Assembly: GCF_025345565.1 (NCBI RefSeq) | Contig: NZ_CP054475.1 | Coordinates: 3,513,129-3,577,128 of the forward strand | Length of the DNA: 64,000 nt | Reading direction: 5' to 3' | Source: Thalassolituus hydrocarboniclasticus | GTDB taxonomy: Bacteria; Pseudomonadota; Gammaproteobacteria; Pseudomonadales; Oceanobacteraceae | Shown here: piece by piece, positions 34,193 to 42,870 of the stretch | Layout of the letters: each line of letters opens with the position of its first letter | How positions within the stretch are numbered: the first letter of the stretch is position 1 | The notes under the pieces: model-generated | Told to the model about the DNA's origin: nothing | Seen by the model: only the letters and a program-made list of their open reading frames with translations | Databases searched by the model: none | Position numbers and translations under genes: made by a program

Positions 34193-35686
34193 TCAGTGCG
34201 ACTGGAGATTCTGCTTTTCGTTATACATCGCCATATCGGCCACCCGCAGCAGATTGCGCAGGTCGTAACCATGAGCAGCGGTAAATGCACTGCCCAGACT
34301 GGCTGTCAGAGGATAGCGTTCGCTGTAGACATGATGCACATTGGCAATCAGGTCGTGCAGCTTAGCGCTCACCTGTTCCAGCTGAGCACCGTCTGAGACC
34401 GGATCCATCAACACCACAAATTCATCACCGCCCAGCCTCGCAGCCATATCGCCACGACGTATCAGCTTGCTCAGCGCCGCGCCTACCGCGGCCAGCACGT
34501 TATCGCCGGCCGCATGCCCCAGCTCATCATTAATGCGTTTAAAACCGTTCAGATCGATAAACAGAATGGCCAGATGGGTGCCGCTGCGCTCGGCACTGGA
34601 CAGCAAACGGGTAGCATAGTCTTCAAAATGATAGCGGTTGGGCAGGCCGGTGAGTTCATCATAATTGGCTTTGCGGTAAAGCAGCTGATGCTGATATTCC
34701 AACCCTTCCGCCTGACTCCGGTGCGCCCGGTACAGGCGCCAGTACAGCAATAATGACAACGGCAAAGCGAGCGTCAGTAACACCAGCCAGCCCCAGTTAA
34801 TATCGGTTATACCAAGCGGGCGTTCATACTCCGCCAGCAACTGAAAACCGGTAAAACCGAGAGTCTGTTGCTGCTGCAGCACAACCGGCGACCAGGTATC
34901 CACTGCCGGAGCATGGGCTAACAGTGAAAAGGCTTCGCCCTGCTCCTGAGCCACCCGCAAACGGAACAGCATACGGGGATCATAAGACGGCTCCTGCGGC
35001 AGCAGGTTGGCAACCTCAACCACCAGCAGGTTGAGGTAGCCTGTGCCCTGCGCATTACTGACCGGCAGCATCATCACCACCACCGGGTTCTCATCCAGCA
35101 GGGTGAATGGCTCTGACAGCGTAATCCGGCTTTGCTGCCGTGCCGGCAAGCGACGGGCGATAAAATCTACCGTAAACAGATCCAGCCCCACCACCAGACT
35201 TTCAGCGTTATCCGGAAACACCATAATCACCGGCAACGCCTGCTGTTCCGACGGGCTGATATTTTCCAGATACCGGCCGCGGCGCAGGCTTTTAACGTTA
35301 TCCGGTAATTGTTGTTCCTGCATAATCTGCCGGAAGACCTGCAATGATGATCCATCCTGCAGATACAGCGCAGACTGAAACATACTGACATGGGGAAAGC
35401 GTTGCTGCATGGTTGCAGCATAGCGGCGCACAGCATTCATATCAGGCTGTTGCGTACCGGAGAAATACGTCGAGAGCGCCAGCAGCAGAGTCTCGTTCTG
35501 CAACATTTTCTCACGTACAAACTGACTGACCACCAAAGTATCAGCACTGAATTCTTGCTGCAGCCTGCGCCACTCACTCTGCCCGGCTGCCAGCAGCAAC
35601 AGCAGCAGAGCCAGAGCGGTGAGTGCCGCAAACAGCATATAGCTGTATTTCAGCCGTTTGTGTTCCCGGGTGAAGGTATTAACCAT
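34193..35686 (-). CDS. Membrane diguanylate cyclase
   Basis: 497 residues. Two membrane spans (~16-35 and ~298-318) enclose a periplasmic sensor region of about 260 residues. The C-terminal GGDEF domain has GGDEF at 419-423 and the inhibitory site RRGD (RxxD) five residues earlier, so product inhibition by c-di-GMP is expected. There is no EAL domain. The sensor region resembles a Cache/CHASE-type fold in layout but I cannot name a ligand. The lipase gene lies downstream on the same strand after 275 bases. Confidence 0.92.
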   Translation of the reverse strand: MVNTFTREHKRLKYSYMLFAALTALALLLLLLAAGQSEWRRLQQEFSADTLVVSQFVREKMLQNETLLLALSTYFSGTQQPDMNAVRRYAATMQQRFPHVSMFQSALYLQDGSSLQVFRQIMQEQQLPDNVKSLRRGRYLENISPSEQQALPVIMVFPDNAESLVVGLDLFTVDFIARRLPARQQSRITLSEPFTLLDENPVVVMMLPVSNAQGTGYLNLLVVEVANLLPQEPSYDPRMLFRLRVAQEQGEAFSLLAHAPAVDTWSPVVLQQQQTLGFTGFQLLAEYERPLGITDINWGWLVLLTLALPLSLLLYWRLYRAHRSQAEGLEYQHQLLYRKANYDELTGLPNRYHFEDYATRLLSSAERSGTHLAILFIDLNGFKRINDELGHAAGDNVLAAVGAALSKLIRRGDMAARLGGDEFVVLMDPVSDGAQLEQVSAKLHDLIANVHHVYSERYPLTASLGSAFTAAHGYDLRNLLRVADMAMYNEKQNLQSH

Positions 35687-35748
35687 AAGTGCCGCAAGTA
35701 ACGAAATAACTTCAGTGTAGAAGCCACATTACAAAACGGCACAAATCC

Positions 35749-36783
35749 TCACTGCCAGAAGCGTTGTTGTTGCTGATGGATTTCCTCGGCTTCACGCAGC
35801 ACCCGCTGCACAATCTCTTCAACGCCCGGCATATCATGAATCAGGCCCTGGGTCTGGCCGATAAACTGCACACCCTGCTGCAGATCACCGTCAATGGTGG
35901 CTGCCTTCAGACGCGGCACGCTGGCACCGAAATAGGCCAGCAGTTTGACCTTATCCATCATCGCCAGCATGCCAATCATCACTTTCCAGACCGGCTGTTT
36001 GACCATACGTGCAGCACGGGTGGCTTCCCAGCAGGCCAGCAGGAAATTCATCGGTTTACGGGTCGCTTTGATCGAGCGCGGAGTGCGCATCACCCGCGCC
36101 GGAATGCCATCGAAATTTTTTGAGTAGATAGTGTCCTGCTCGCTGCGCGCGACAACGGCTTCTTTGGTTTTCTGATGCAACGGGCTTTCCGCACTGGTGG
36201 CAAAACGTGAGCCCATGGCGACCGCCTCAGCCCCCAGTGCCAATGCCGCCAGCAGGCCACGGCCATCGGCAAAACCACCGGTAGCAATCACCGGAATACT
36301 CACTTTGGCCGCGATGGCAGGAACCAGTACCAGCGAAGTAACATCACCACCGTGGGCTGCTGCTTCATGGCCGGTCACCAGCAATGCATCGGCGCCAATT
36401 GCCTGCGCCGACAGTGCATGCTTTTCGCTGACGACCGTCGCAATCACTTTGCCGCCATATTCATGAGCGCGCTTAACCAGCCAGTCGCCTTTGCCCAGAG
36501 AGAAGTTGATAACCGGTACTTTTTCTTCCAGCGCGACTTCAGCGTTTTCTTTCGCTCCCGGCATCAGCAGGGTAACGCCGATACCAAAAGGCTTATCGGT
36601 CAGTTCACGGATACGCTGAATCGCTGCACGGGTTTCACTGACCGTCAGCGGGCCACTGGCCAGAATGCCCAGACCACCGGCATTGGACACAGCGGCCACC
36701 AGTTCAGGTGTGGAAATCCAGCTCATACCGGGCAGCACTAACGGATGTTCAATACCCAGCAGTTCAGTAATACGCGTTTTCAT
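35749..36783 (-). CDS. Nitronate monooxygenase (2-nitropropane dioxygenase) family protein
   Basis: 344 residues with an FMN-binding TIM barrel. LVLPGMSWISTPELVAAVSNAGGLG starts the family pattern (key MSW and AGGLG), followed by VTGHEAAAHGG near the catalytic His and IATGGFADGRG with the FMN phosphate site. Members oxidise nitronates to carbonyl compounds, and FabK is a related enoyl-ACP reductase. The protein starts at a plain ATG with no strong ribosome site. It probably forms its own unit; the preceding and following genes are unrelated. Confidence 0.85.
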   Translation of the reverse strand: MKTRITELLGIEHPLVLPGMSWISTPELVAAVSNAGGLGILASGPLTVSETRAAIQRIRELTDKPFGIGVTLLMPGAKENAEVALEEKVPVINFSLGKGDWLVKRAHEYGGKVIATVVSEKHALSAQAIGADALLVTGHEAAAHGGDVTSLVLVPAIAAKVSIPVIATGGFADGRGLLAALALGAEAVAMGSRFATSAESPLHQKTKEAVVARSEQDTIYSKNFDGIPARVMRTPRSIKATRKPMNFLLACWEATRAARMVKQPVWKVMIGMLAMMDKVKLLAYFGASVPRLKAATIDGDLQQGVQFIGQTQGLIHDMPGVEEIVQRVLREAEEIHQQQQRFWQ

Positions 36784-36880
36784 AACCAGATCCGGAAAAT
36801 AAAAACACGCATTCTACTGCCTGACCCGGCAACTGGCGACCTGTGGAAAAAATCCCTTAACCAAAGGGAAAGAAAGGAAT

Positions 36881-37228
36881 TCAGCGACCCGGGGGGAGTT
36901 GCTGTTGCTGCACGAAATTAAGGAATTGCTGCTGACGCTGCTCCGGCGACATGCTGCGCAACTGTTCCAGACGTTGCTGGCGCTCCATGCGCTGCATCGC
37001 CTGTTCCTGCATCTGCATGTTCTGGATTGAGCGATAGAAATTATCGAGGGCCTGACGCTGTTCCGGACGGCTGTTGTTCCATTCCAGTTGCAGTCCCGGG
37101 TGTTGCACAGGCGGCTGAACCGCAGCAGGTTCTGCCGGCAATACGTGCACATCAGGCCCGGCCTGAGCCGTCCAGATGCAGCAACATAACAATAAACCCG
37201 ATAACCTCACAGAAAAGCCCCGTAACAA
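36881..37228 (-). CDS. Small exported Gln/Arg-rich helical protein
   Basis: 115 residues with a signal peptide ending near ...TAQA. The mature part is very rich in Gln, Arg, Met and Glu (QNMQMQEQAMQRMERQQR) and should form long amphipathic helices. PEQRQALDNFYRSI and MSPEQRQQQFLNF resemble the repeated W..LSPEQR pattern of DUF3106-type or CpxP-like periplasmic proteins. Its position directly upstream of a Cpx-like sensor system gives a hint, but the gene would be read after that system, so the link is open. Confidence 0.7.
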   Translation of the reverse strand: MLRGFSVRLSGLLLCCCIWTAQAGPDVHVLPAEPAAVQPPVQHPGLQLEWNNSRPEQRQALDNFYRSIQNMQMQEQAMQRMERQQRLEQLRSMSPEQRQQQFLNFVQQQQLPPGR

Positions 37229-37314
37229 TAGTGCATGAATTCTAACGGCAGCCGGGCAGAAATACCCAGCCCTGGCGGCGTAAAGTTGGCGTAAAAGCGA
37301 CGCAAAATGCCATA

Positions 37315-38688
37315 TCAGTCATCGCTGGCACTCTGCGGTAAACGGACAGAAACCAGCAAACCGCCATCGGCGTGATTACTCAGCTGCAGCGTGCCGCGGT
37401 GATGACGGATAACCCGGTCGGCAATTGCCAATCCCAGACCAAAGCCACGATGACCGTTCTCCAGAGTGTCTGGGCTGCGTTCGCGCGCCTGCTCACTGCG
37501 CACAAAAGGCTGCAGTAAATCGGCCAGTAAATGCTCCGGCACGCCCGGTCCGTGATCGCGGATATCAATTTCAACCATGCCGCGACGACCGCTCAGATCG
37601 ATATCCACCGATGTACCGGGCGCCGTGTGCAATAACGCATTACGGATAATATTTTCCAGAGCAGAGGTCAGCAGGCGCGGATCCCCCTGCAACCACACGG
37701 CTTCAGCCGGCAGATTCAGCTGCAGCACATTCTGCGGCCGCTCAAAACGCGCATCCGCAACCACCTGTTGCAACAACACACCACAATCCACCGCCAGCCA
37801 GTGGCTGTGATCCTGTACGGTTTCGAGCCGCGCCATACTCAGCAGGTCTTCAATAAGCTCATTCAGGCGCTGGGTTTCCAGCTCAATACGGTCCAGATAT
37901 TCCACCTGCTCCGGAACCGCATCCAGACGCGCCAGCTCCAGTGCCACGGCAGTACGGGCAAGCGGCGAGCGCAGCTCATGGGAGACATCGCGCAACAGCT
38001 GGCGCTGGTCGGAAATCAGGCGCTGCAGACGTTCTGCCATCAGCCCGAACTCGCGCCCCAACTCACCGATTTCGTCACGCCGCAGCAATAACTTCGGTGC
38101 AATACGTACCGGCCACAGACCATCAGCAAAGGCGCGGACACTGCGCTGCAGAGACAATAATGGCCGTGCCATATAGCGCGACAGCACAAAACCCCAGATG
38201 GCAAATAACAGCAGCGATGCCAGAAAACCCCAGCCAAGATAGGCCGGCAGGTTAAACACCGCGAGCGGATGGAGGAATTCCACCACCAGCAGATAAACCC
38301 GGCCATCGTGACTCTGCAGTGGTGCTTTCACCAGAATTTCAGTTTGCCCAAGCGGATTAACCCGCGCCTGATAAGAGTCGGAAGCAAAGGCGTATTCCAG
38401 AACATCCCCCGGTACATCGGGCAGTAAACTGATGCCCTGATCATCAAATACATAGGCATTCACACTGGGATGACGTTCGAAGGTCAGCAGCCATTCGAGC
38501 AGCAGAGGCTCACCGCCACGCTGCAGAATCAGTTCGGCGGCAGAGATATAGCCACCCGTGGGGGCAATCAGGTTAACGGAGTCGTTCGACCACTGGCGGT
38601 AATACATCGCCAGCAGCAGGGTCACCAGAGTGGCCACCAGACTGGTGACCATAAAGGCCAGATAGATACGAATAAAAATACCGCGCAC
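37315..38688 (-). CDS. Sensor histidine kinase, CpxA-like
   Basis: 457 residues: membrane span ~8-30, periplasmic region to ~140, second span ~150-170, HAMP domain, HisKA with phospho-His237 in DVSHELRSPLART, and HATPase with N box ENIIRNALLHTA and G1 box DHGPGVPEHLL. The arrangement fits envelope-stress kinases of the CpxA group. It would autophosphorylate and pass phosphate to the response regulator encoded immediately upstream, three bases away. The stress it senses is not evident from the periplasmic part. Confidence 0.88.
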   Translation of the reverse strand: MRGIFIRIYLAFMVTSLVATLVTLLLAMYYRQWSNDSVNLIAPTGGYISAAELILQRGGEPLLLEWLLTFERHPSVNAYVFDDQGISLLPDVPGDVLEYAFASDSYQARVNPLGQTEILVKAPLQSHDGRVYLLVVEFLHPLAVFNLPAYLGWGFLASLLLFAIWGFVLSRYMARPLLSLQRSVRAFADGLWPVRIAPKLLLRRDEIGELGREFGLMAERLQRLISDQRQLLRDVSHELRSPLARTAVALELARLDAVPEQVEYLDRIELETQRLNELIEDLLSMARLETVQDHSHWLAVDCGVLLQQVVADARFERPQNVLQLNLPAEAVWLQGDPRLLTSALENIIRNALLHTAPGTSVDIDLSGRRGMVEIDIRDHGPGVPEHLLADLLQPFVRSEQARERSPDTLENGHRGFGLGLAIADRVIRHHRGTLQLSNHADGGLLVSVRLPQSASDD

Positions 38689-38691
38689 GAA

Positions 38692-39387
38692 TCAGGCCTG
38701 AGCCATCTCCTGTTCGGGGGCATACATATAACCTACGCCACGAATGGTACGGATGCGGGCATCACCATTACGGTTAGGGCCGAGTTTTTTACGCAGATTA
38801 CTCAGGTGCATATCCAGACTGCGGTCGAACAGTGTCAGAGAGCGTTGCATGGATTGCTCGGCGAGACGGTTTTTTTCCACCACTTTGCCGGCATCACGGG
38901 CCAGCACACTGAGAATATTGAATTCAGTAACGGTTAATTCGACCGCTTCGTTGTTGCGCAACACCTGGTGCTGGTCAAGGTCAATGATCAGCTCATCCAG
39001 CTCTATGCTGGCCGATGCGACTTCTGCTGAACGGTTACGGCGCAAGACCGAACGCAGGCGGGCTGATAATTCGCGCGGGTTACAGGGTTTGGGCAAATAA
39101 TCATCGGCGCCAATCTCCAGACCTTCGATGCGGTCCAGCTCGTCGCCTTTGGCGGTCAGCATAATAACCGGCAGGTCACTGCGCTGCCGGATGCTGCGCA
39201 GAATTTCCAGGCCATTACCGCCCGGCAGCATGATATCGAGAATCACCGCCTGATATTTGCCGGTCAGGGCTTCGCTCAGCCCTTCAGCTGCGGTGTGTAC
39301 CGTTGTCACCTTGAATAATTCACGCTCGAGATAGCGGCGCAACAGTGCGCACAGCTCCTGATCGTCATCAACCAATAACAGATTCAT
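38692..39387 (-). CDS. OmpR-family response regulator, CpxR-like
   Basis: 231 residues. The receiver domain keeps the acidic pair DDD at 7-9, the phosphorylation site Asp51 in VILDIMLPGGNG, Thr/Lys in MLTAKGDE and LPKPCNPRE. The C-terminal winged-helix has the DNA-binding pattern RSLDMHLSNLRKKLG. It partners the downstream kinase. It may control the small exported protein and other envelope genes; a CpxR box was not found in the window. Confidence 0.9.
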   Translation of the reverse strand: MNLLLVDDDQELCALLRRYLERELFKVTTVHTAAEGLSEALTGKYQAVILDIMLPGGNGLEILRSIRQRSDLPVIMLTAKGDELDRIEGLEIGADDYLPKPCNPRELSARLRSVLRRNRSAEVASASIELDELIIDLDQHQVLRNNEAVELTVTEFNILSVLARDAGKVVEKNRLAEQSMQRSLTLFDRSLDMHLSNLRKKLGPNRNGDARIRTIRGVGYMYAPEQEMAQA

Positions 39388-39481
39388 ACATCCCCCCGGT
39401 TCCGGGGCCCAGTGTCGGAGAAAAAGTGCTGTAGTTTCAAGCAGCTGGAGCGTTTCTTTACATTATGTAAAGAAATCACTG

Positions 39482-39763
39482 TTACTCATCTTCTTCACGC
39501 CGGTGCTTTTCAACGAAAGCGATAGCCTCCGTGACAGCATCGATAACACGATTATTGGTTTGCACCAGCTCATCCGGGGTCATAAAAAACGCCATATCCA
39601 CTTCAAAGCGAATATAGCGTGGCGGCAGGCGATTAAGTGCGACACAGGCAATGTCAGCCATATGCTCAACACTGACGGCCGGGGTGCTGCCATGCAGGCG
39701 GCGCAGAATTTCCTCAGCAACCAGCTGCTCATAATAGTTACGAATGTGATTATTGATGCTCAT
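39482..39763 (-). CDS. ComFB-family protein, possible cyclic-dinucleotide receptor
   Basis: 93 residues. The core CVALNRLPPRYIRFEVDMAF is the late-competence ComFB signature (Cys-x-ALN-LPP-RY). Family members are short, dimeric and were recently described in cyanobacteria as receptors for c-di-GMP and c-di-AMP. Here the gene lies near several GGDEF/EAL/HD-GYP genes, which supports the idea, but binding has not been shown for this protein. It stands alone between the response-regulator gene and the divergent CBS gene. Confidence 0.8.
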   Translation of the reverse strand: MSINNHIRNYYEQLVAEEILRRLHGSTPAVSVEHMADIACVALNRLPPRYIRFEVDMAFFMTPDELVQTNNRVIDAVTEAIAFVEKHRREEDE

Positions 39764-39884
39764 ACCGCCCTCCTGTGAATGGTTTCAGCATAGCACTCCG
39801 GCTATTTCCTGCTTTACTGATAAACAATACATAACCCCGCAGTGGCGATTAATCCGCCCGGCGTACTTTTTACAGGAAGATGCT

Positions 39885-40307
39885 ATGAAACTGGTCAGCG
39901 ACCTGATGACCCGCGAACTGCTAACCCACCTGCCCGACGATACCCTGCAGGATGCCGAACAAACGATGGCCCGCCATAAAATCCGGCATATCCCGGTGGT
40001 GGATAACGAAGGTAAGGTCTTTGGCCTGCTCAGCCAGAAAGAATTTTTAACCGAGGCGTTCCGTATTACCGATAAATTCGGCGCGCATAATCTGCAAACC
40101 TATCTGGCCCAGACCAAACTGAGCTCCTGTATTAATACCGAGGTACAGACCATTGCGGCGGATATGCCACTGGCTGCCGCCGGTCAGCAGTTACGCAGCA
40201 GCCGTCAGGGTTGCTTACTGGTTACCGACAGTGAAAATCATCTGATCGGTTTGCTCAGCTCCAAGGATTTTGTTCGTCTGGCGATTGAATTGCTGGAGCA
40301 GGCTTAA
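39885..40307 (+). CDS. CBS-domain pair protein
   Basis: 140 residues from ATG 39885, with AGGAAG six bases upstream. Two CBS motifs fill the protein: VSDLMTRELLTHLPDDT with HKIRHIPVVDNEGKVFGLLS, then MPLAAAGQQLRSSRQGCLLV with DSENHLIGLLSSKDFV. CBS pairs bind adenine nucleotides and regulate partners. No enzymatic domain is fused. The end of the gene forms a hairpin with the end of the convergent HD gene. Confidence 0.85.
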   Translation: MKLVSDLMTRELLTHLPDDTLQDAEQTMARHKIRHIPVVDNEGKVFGLLSQKEFLTEAFRITDKFGAHNLQTYLAQTKLSSCINTEVQTIAADMPLAAAGQQLRSSRQGCLLVTDSENHLIGLLSSKDFVRLAIELLEQA

Positions 40308-40315
40308 ACCTGCTC
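40296..40315. terminator. Hairpin joining two convergent gene ends
   Basis: GAGCAGG (40296-40302) and CCTGCTC (40309-40315) form a perfect 7-bp stem with a 6-base loop that holds the CBS gene's TAA. The opposite arm overlaps the stop of the HD-domain gene. No T tract follows. Confidence 0.45.
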
Positions 40316-41453
40316 AGGAAGGATAGCGCCGCTGAATCTCTTCAACCTGTTGTGGCTGCTGTAACACGGCATCCACACAGGCCTGATCCAGCTCGCTGTG
40401 CGCCGCCATTTTTTGTAATTCGGCAAATACTTTTTCCTGTGGCCAGGCGTCTTTATAACTGCGCCGGTTCAGTAAGGCATCGAGAATATCGGCCACGGCA
40501 ATAATCCGTGCTTCCAGCGGTACCTCATCTCCTTCAGCCCCCAGATAACCGCTGCCATTCAGTTTTTCGTGATGAAACTGGACGATATTGCGCAGCATAT
40601 CGGTATGCTCCATATCGCCGAGAGAAAAGTGCTCCAGCGCCTGATCGACGATATCGCGCCCGACTTTTACGTGCGATTTCATACGCTCGAATTCGTCTGC
40701 CGTCAGCGGGCCGGCTTTGTGCAGAATACTGTCGGGAATCGCAATTTTGCCGATGTCATGCAGAGGAGCAAACAACGCCAGATATTCGATAAAAGCATCA
40801 CTCAGCTGTAGCTGCTTCTGCAATGCGCGGGCAATCATGCGCGCATAAGCCGCCATACGCCGCACATGAGCATCCGTTTCCACCGAGCGCCGGCCGCTGA
40901 CGTCGGTGGCAAATTTCACCAGCGCCTGCATCCGGCCAACGGCATCCTGCTCACGCACCAGCTGCTGACCAACCAGATGAGCCCAGAGGTTACAGTAGGC
41001 AATTTTCTGCTCAGAAAAATAACCGGGCTGCTGCGAATTAAGAAACAGGAAGCCGAGCAGACCGCCATCATGAAATACCGGCATAGTCAGACTGGAACGG
41101 TACCCCTGTGACAGCAAAGCCGCACTGTGTGCTGACAGGCCTTGCTTACGGAACCAGCGCATATCATTCACCACCCGCAATGCCGGTTTGTCGGCCAGCG
41201 CGCGCAGTGAGGGCACATCATCAAGACGCACACTGTATCCCAGCAAAGGGGAAGCCTCATCGCTCTCATACACAAACGTCGATAACAGGCCATCTTCGGC
41301 GTTGTACAGCACCAGCGCGAAACGCTGCACACCTTCAAACTGTTCGCGCAATATGCGGTAAAGACGCTCCAGACGCTGCATAAAATGCATACTCTGGCCC
41401 AGCGTCTGGTAAGGATCATTCAGATACAGTGGCTCTTGCATAACCGGCCTCAT
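40314..41453 (-). CDS. GAF-like plus HD-GYP-type phosphodiesterase (GYL variant)
   Basis: 379 residues. The N-terminal half resembles a GAF domain and the C-terminal half is an HD-GYP domain. HDIGKIAIPDSILHKAG supplies the HD motif, and HHEKLNGSGYL replaces the canonical HHExxDGxGYP, with Leu instead of Pro and Asn in place of Asp. HD-GYP enzymes degrade c-di-GMP to GMP, and the conserved metal His/Asp residues remain, so activity is possible but uncertain. It is convergent with the CBS gene. Confidence 0.85.
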   Translation of the reverse strand: MRPVMQEPLYLNDPYQTLGQSMHFMQRLERLYRILREQFEGVQRFALVLYNAEDGLLSTFVYESDEASPLLGYSVRLDDVPSLRALADKPALRVVNDMRWFRKQGLSAHSAALLSQGYRSSLTMPVFHDGGLLGFLFLNSQQPGYFSEQKIAYCNLWAHLVGQQLVREQDAVGRMQALVKFATDVSGRRSVETDAHVRRMAAYARMIARALQKQLQLSDAFIEYLALFAPLHDIGKIAIPDSILHKAGPLTADEFERMKSHVKVGRDIVDQALEHFSLGDMEHTDMLRNIVQFHHEKLNGSGYLGAEGDEVPLEARIIAVADILDALLNRRSYKDAWPQEKVFAELQKMAAHSELDQACVDAVLQQPQQVEEIQRRYPS

Positions 41454-41582
41454 CGCTGTTTGCCACAGTGTAGGCTAAAGGATTCTGCTTATACCCGGCA
41501 AAATGCCCCCTTCCTGATGCACATCAAGGAGAAAAACCCTCCTCTGGCCTAGCCTGAAGTAAAGCTAACAAAGGAAAGCGAT

Positions 41583-41915
41583 ATGGATACCAGCGCCATC
41601 AGACAAGAATTAACACAGCGTAAAGCCATGCTGGAAAACCGTGCCAGCAAGGTGGAGCGCGATGCCAGCCACCGTGATGAACCTTTATCGGCAGATTTTG
41701 CGGAGCAGGCGGTAGAGCGGGAAAACGACGACGTACTGCACGCCATCGCTGGTGAGTCGCTGCACGAAATCACCATGATCAATCAGGCACTGGCGCGTCT
41801 GGATGCCGGCACCTATGGCGAATGCAACGAATGCGGCAAAGCCATCGATGAAAAACGTCTGCAGGCTGTTCCTTATGCCAATCTGTGTATTCAGTGCGCG
41901 GAACTGAACGGCTGA
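41583..41915 (+). CDS. DksA/TraR-type C4 zinc-finger protein
   Basis: 110 residues. The zinc finger CNECGKAIDEKRLQAVPYANLCIQC has two CxxC pairs (long stretch, key residues Cys-x2-Cys and Cys-x2-Cys). An N-terminal coiled coil (MLENRASKVERD) carries acidic residues as in DksA, though shorter. Such proteins bind RNA polymerase in the secondary channel. AAAGGAAAG precedes the ATG. It ends a few bases before the convergent potassium channel gene. Confidence 0.88.
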   Translation: MDTSAIRQELTQRKAMLENRASKVERDASHRDEPLSADFAEQAVERENDDVLHAIAGESLHEITMINQALARLDAGTYGECNECGKAIDEKRLQAVPYANLCIQCAELNG

Positions 41916-41926
41916 TCGCCGTTCAG
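41904..41926. terminator. Hairpin joining dksA-like and channel gene ends
   Basis: CTGAACGGC (41904-41912) and GCCGTTCAG (41918-41926) form a perfect 9-bp stem with a 5-base loop holding the TGA stop of the zinc-finger gene. The right arm covers the end of the channel gene. Confidence 0.55.
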
Positions 41927-42783
41927 CGTTCACCACCGTCCAGGTCCCGTCCCTCTTCCCGGCGCAGCTGCTCAGCCTCCAGAGCAATGGTCAGCAGCTG
42001 ATCCAGCTTGGTTTCCAGCTGCTCCATACGATTTTCCATTTTCGCCAGCCGCTCGGCATTCGCCGTTTCTTTGGCGATCAGGTCCTCTTCTTCCTGTTGC
42101 ATAAAAAACGCAGAAAAGCTGGCGGTCATCATCGAAAACAAACCGATGCCCATCAGAATCAGTACCGATCCGAATAAACGCCCGGCGGTGCTGCCCGGCA
42201 CAATATCGCCATAGCCCACGGTGGTCACCGTTACCCAGGCCCACCAGATACCATCCATCGGTGTCTGCACATTGGGATCAATCACCGCCATTAAGGTGCC
42301 GGCCATAATGATGATGATAAAACTCACCATCAGGGTCGGCCCCAGATGATTTCGACCCATGATTTTCTGGAACGAGCCGGACATATTCATCAGCATGGTG
42401 AACATCGCCAGCAATCGCAATGCACGTAAGCCACCGGCGTGGGGAAAGGCCTGCCAGAGCAACGGCATACCGGCAACCACAATCACCAGGTTGCTCCAGT
42501 TATTACGTAAATAGCGCGCTTTATCATCCACCACCGCGGTCAGCACCAGGGTTTCCAGCAGAAAGAAAGCCCACAAAAACCAGTCGGTCACGTAGCTGTA
42601 GGGCAAAGGGCCATCGGCACGGGCTTCGAGATACCACTCGAATACAATCCAGAAGGCGATCAGAATCATCGGCCATTCAAACAGACGGCCAATACGCCGG
42701 GCGCGGGCATTCTCATTATTATCAACGCCGGACAGACCGACCATTTTCGAAATAGAGAGGATCATCAGAAACCAGTTCAGCAC
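41923..42783 (-). CDS. Voltage-gated-like potassium channel
   Basis: 286 residues with about six membrane segments. The selectivity filter TVGYGD lies at 188-193 in the pore loop. The last ~60 residues form a charged coiled coil (ANAERLAKMENRMEQLETKLD) that probably assembles the tetramer. A voltage-sensor-like segment with spaced basic residues (LRALRLLAMF) is seen around 119-128. The chosen start is GTG without a good ribosome site; internal Met7 or Met14 may be real. Confidence 0.85.
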   Translation of the reverse strand: MLNWFLMILSISKMVGLSGVDNNENARARRIGRLFEWPMILIAFWIVFEWYLEARADGPLPYSYVTDWFLWAFFLLETLVLTAVVDDKARYLRNNWSNLVIVVAGMPLLWQAFPHAGGLRALRLLAMFTMLMNMSGSFQKIMGRNHLGPTLMVSFIIIIMAGTLMAVIDPNVQTPMDGIWWAWVTVTTVGYGDIVPGSTAGRLFGSVLILMGIGLFSMMTASFSAFFMQQEEEDLIAKETANAERLAKMENRMEQLETKLDQLLTIALEAEQLRREEGRDLDGGER

Positions 42784-42870
42784 TGTTAATGTTAAGCAGA
42801 GTAGCTGAATCTTAGCGGGAAAAGGCGGCGCAGATCACCCATCAGAGTCATCGGCGCCGTTTAAATGTTG

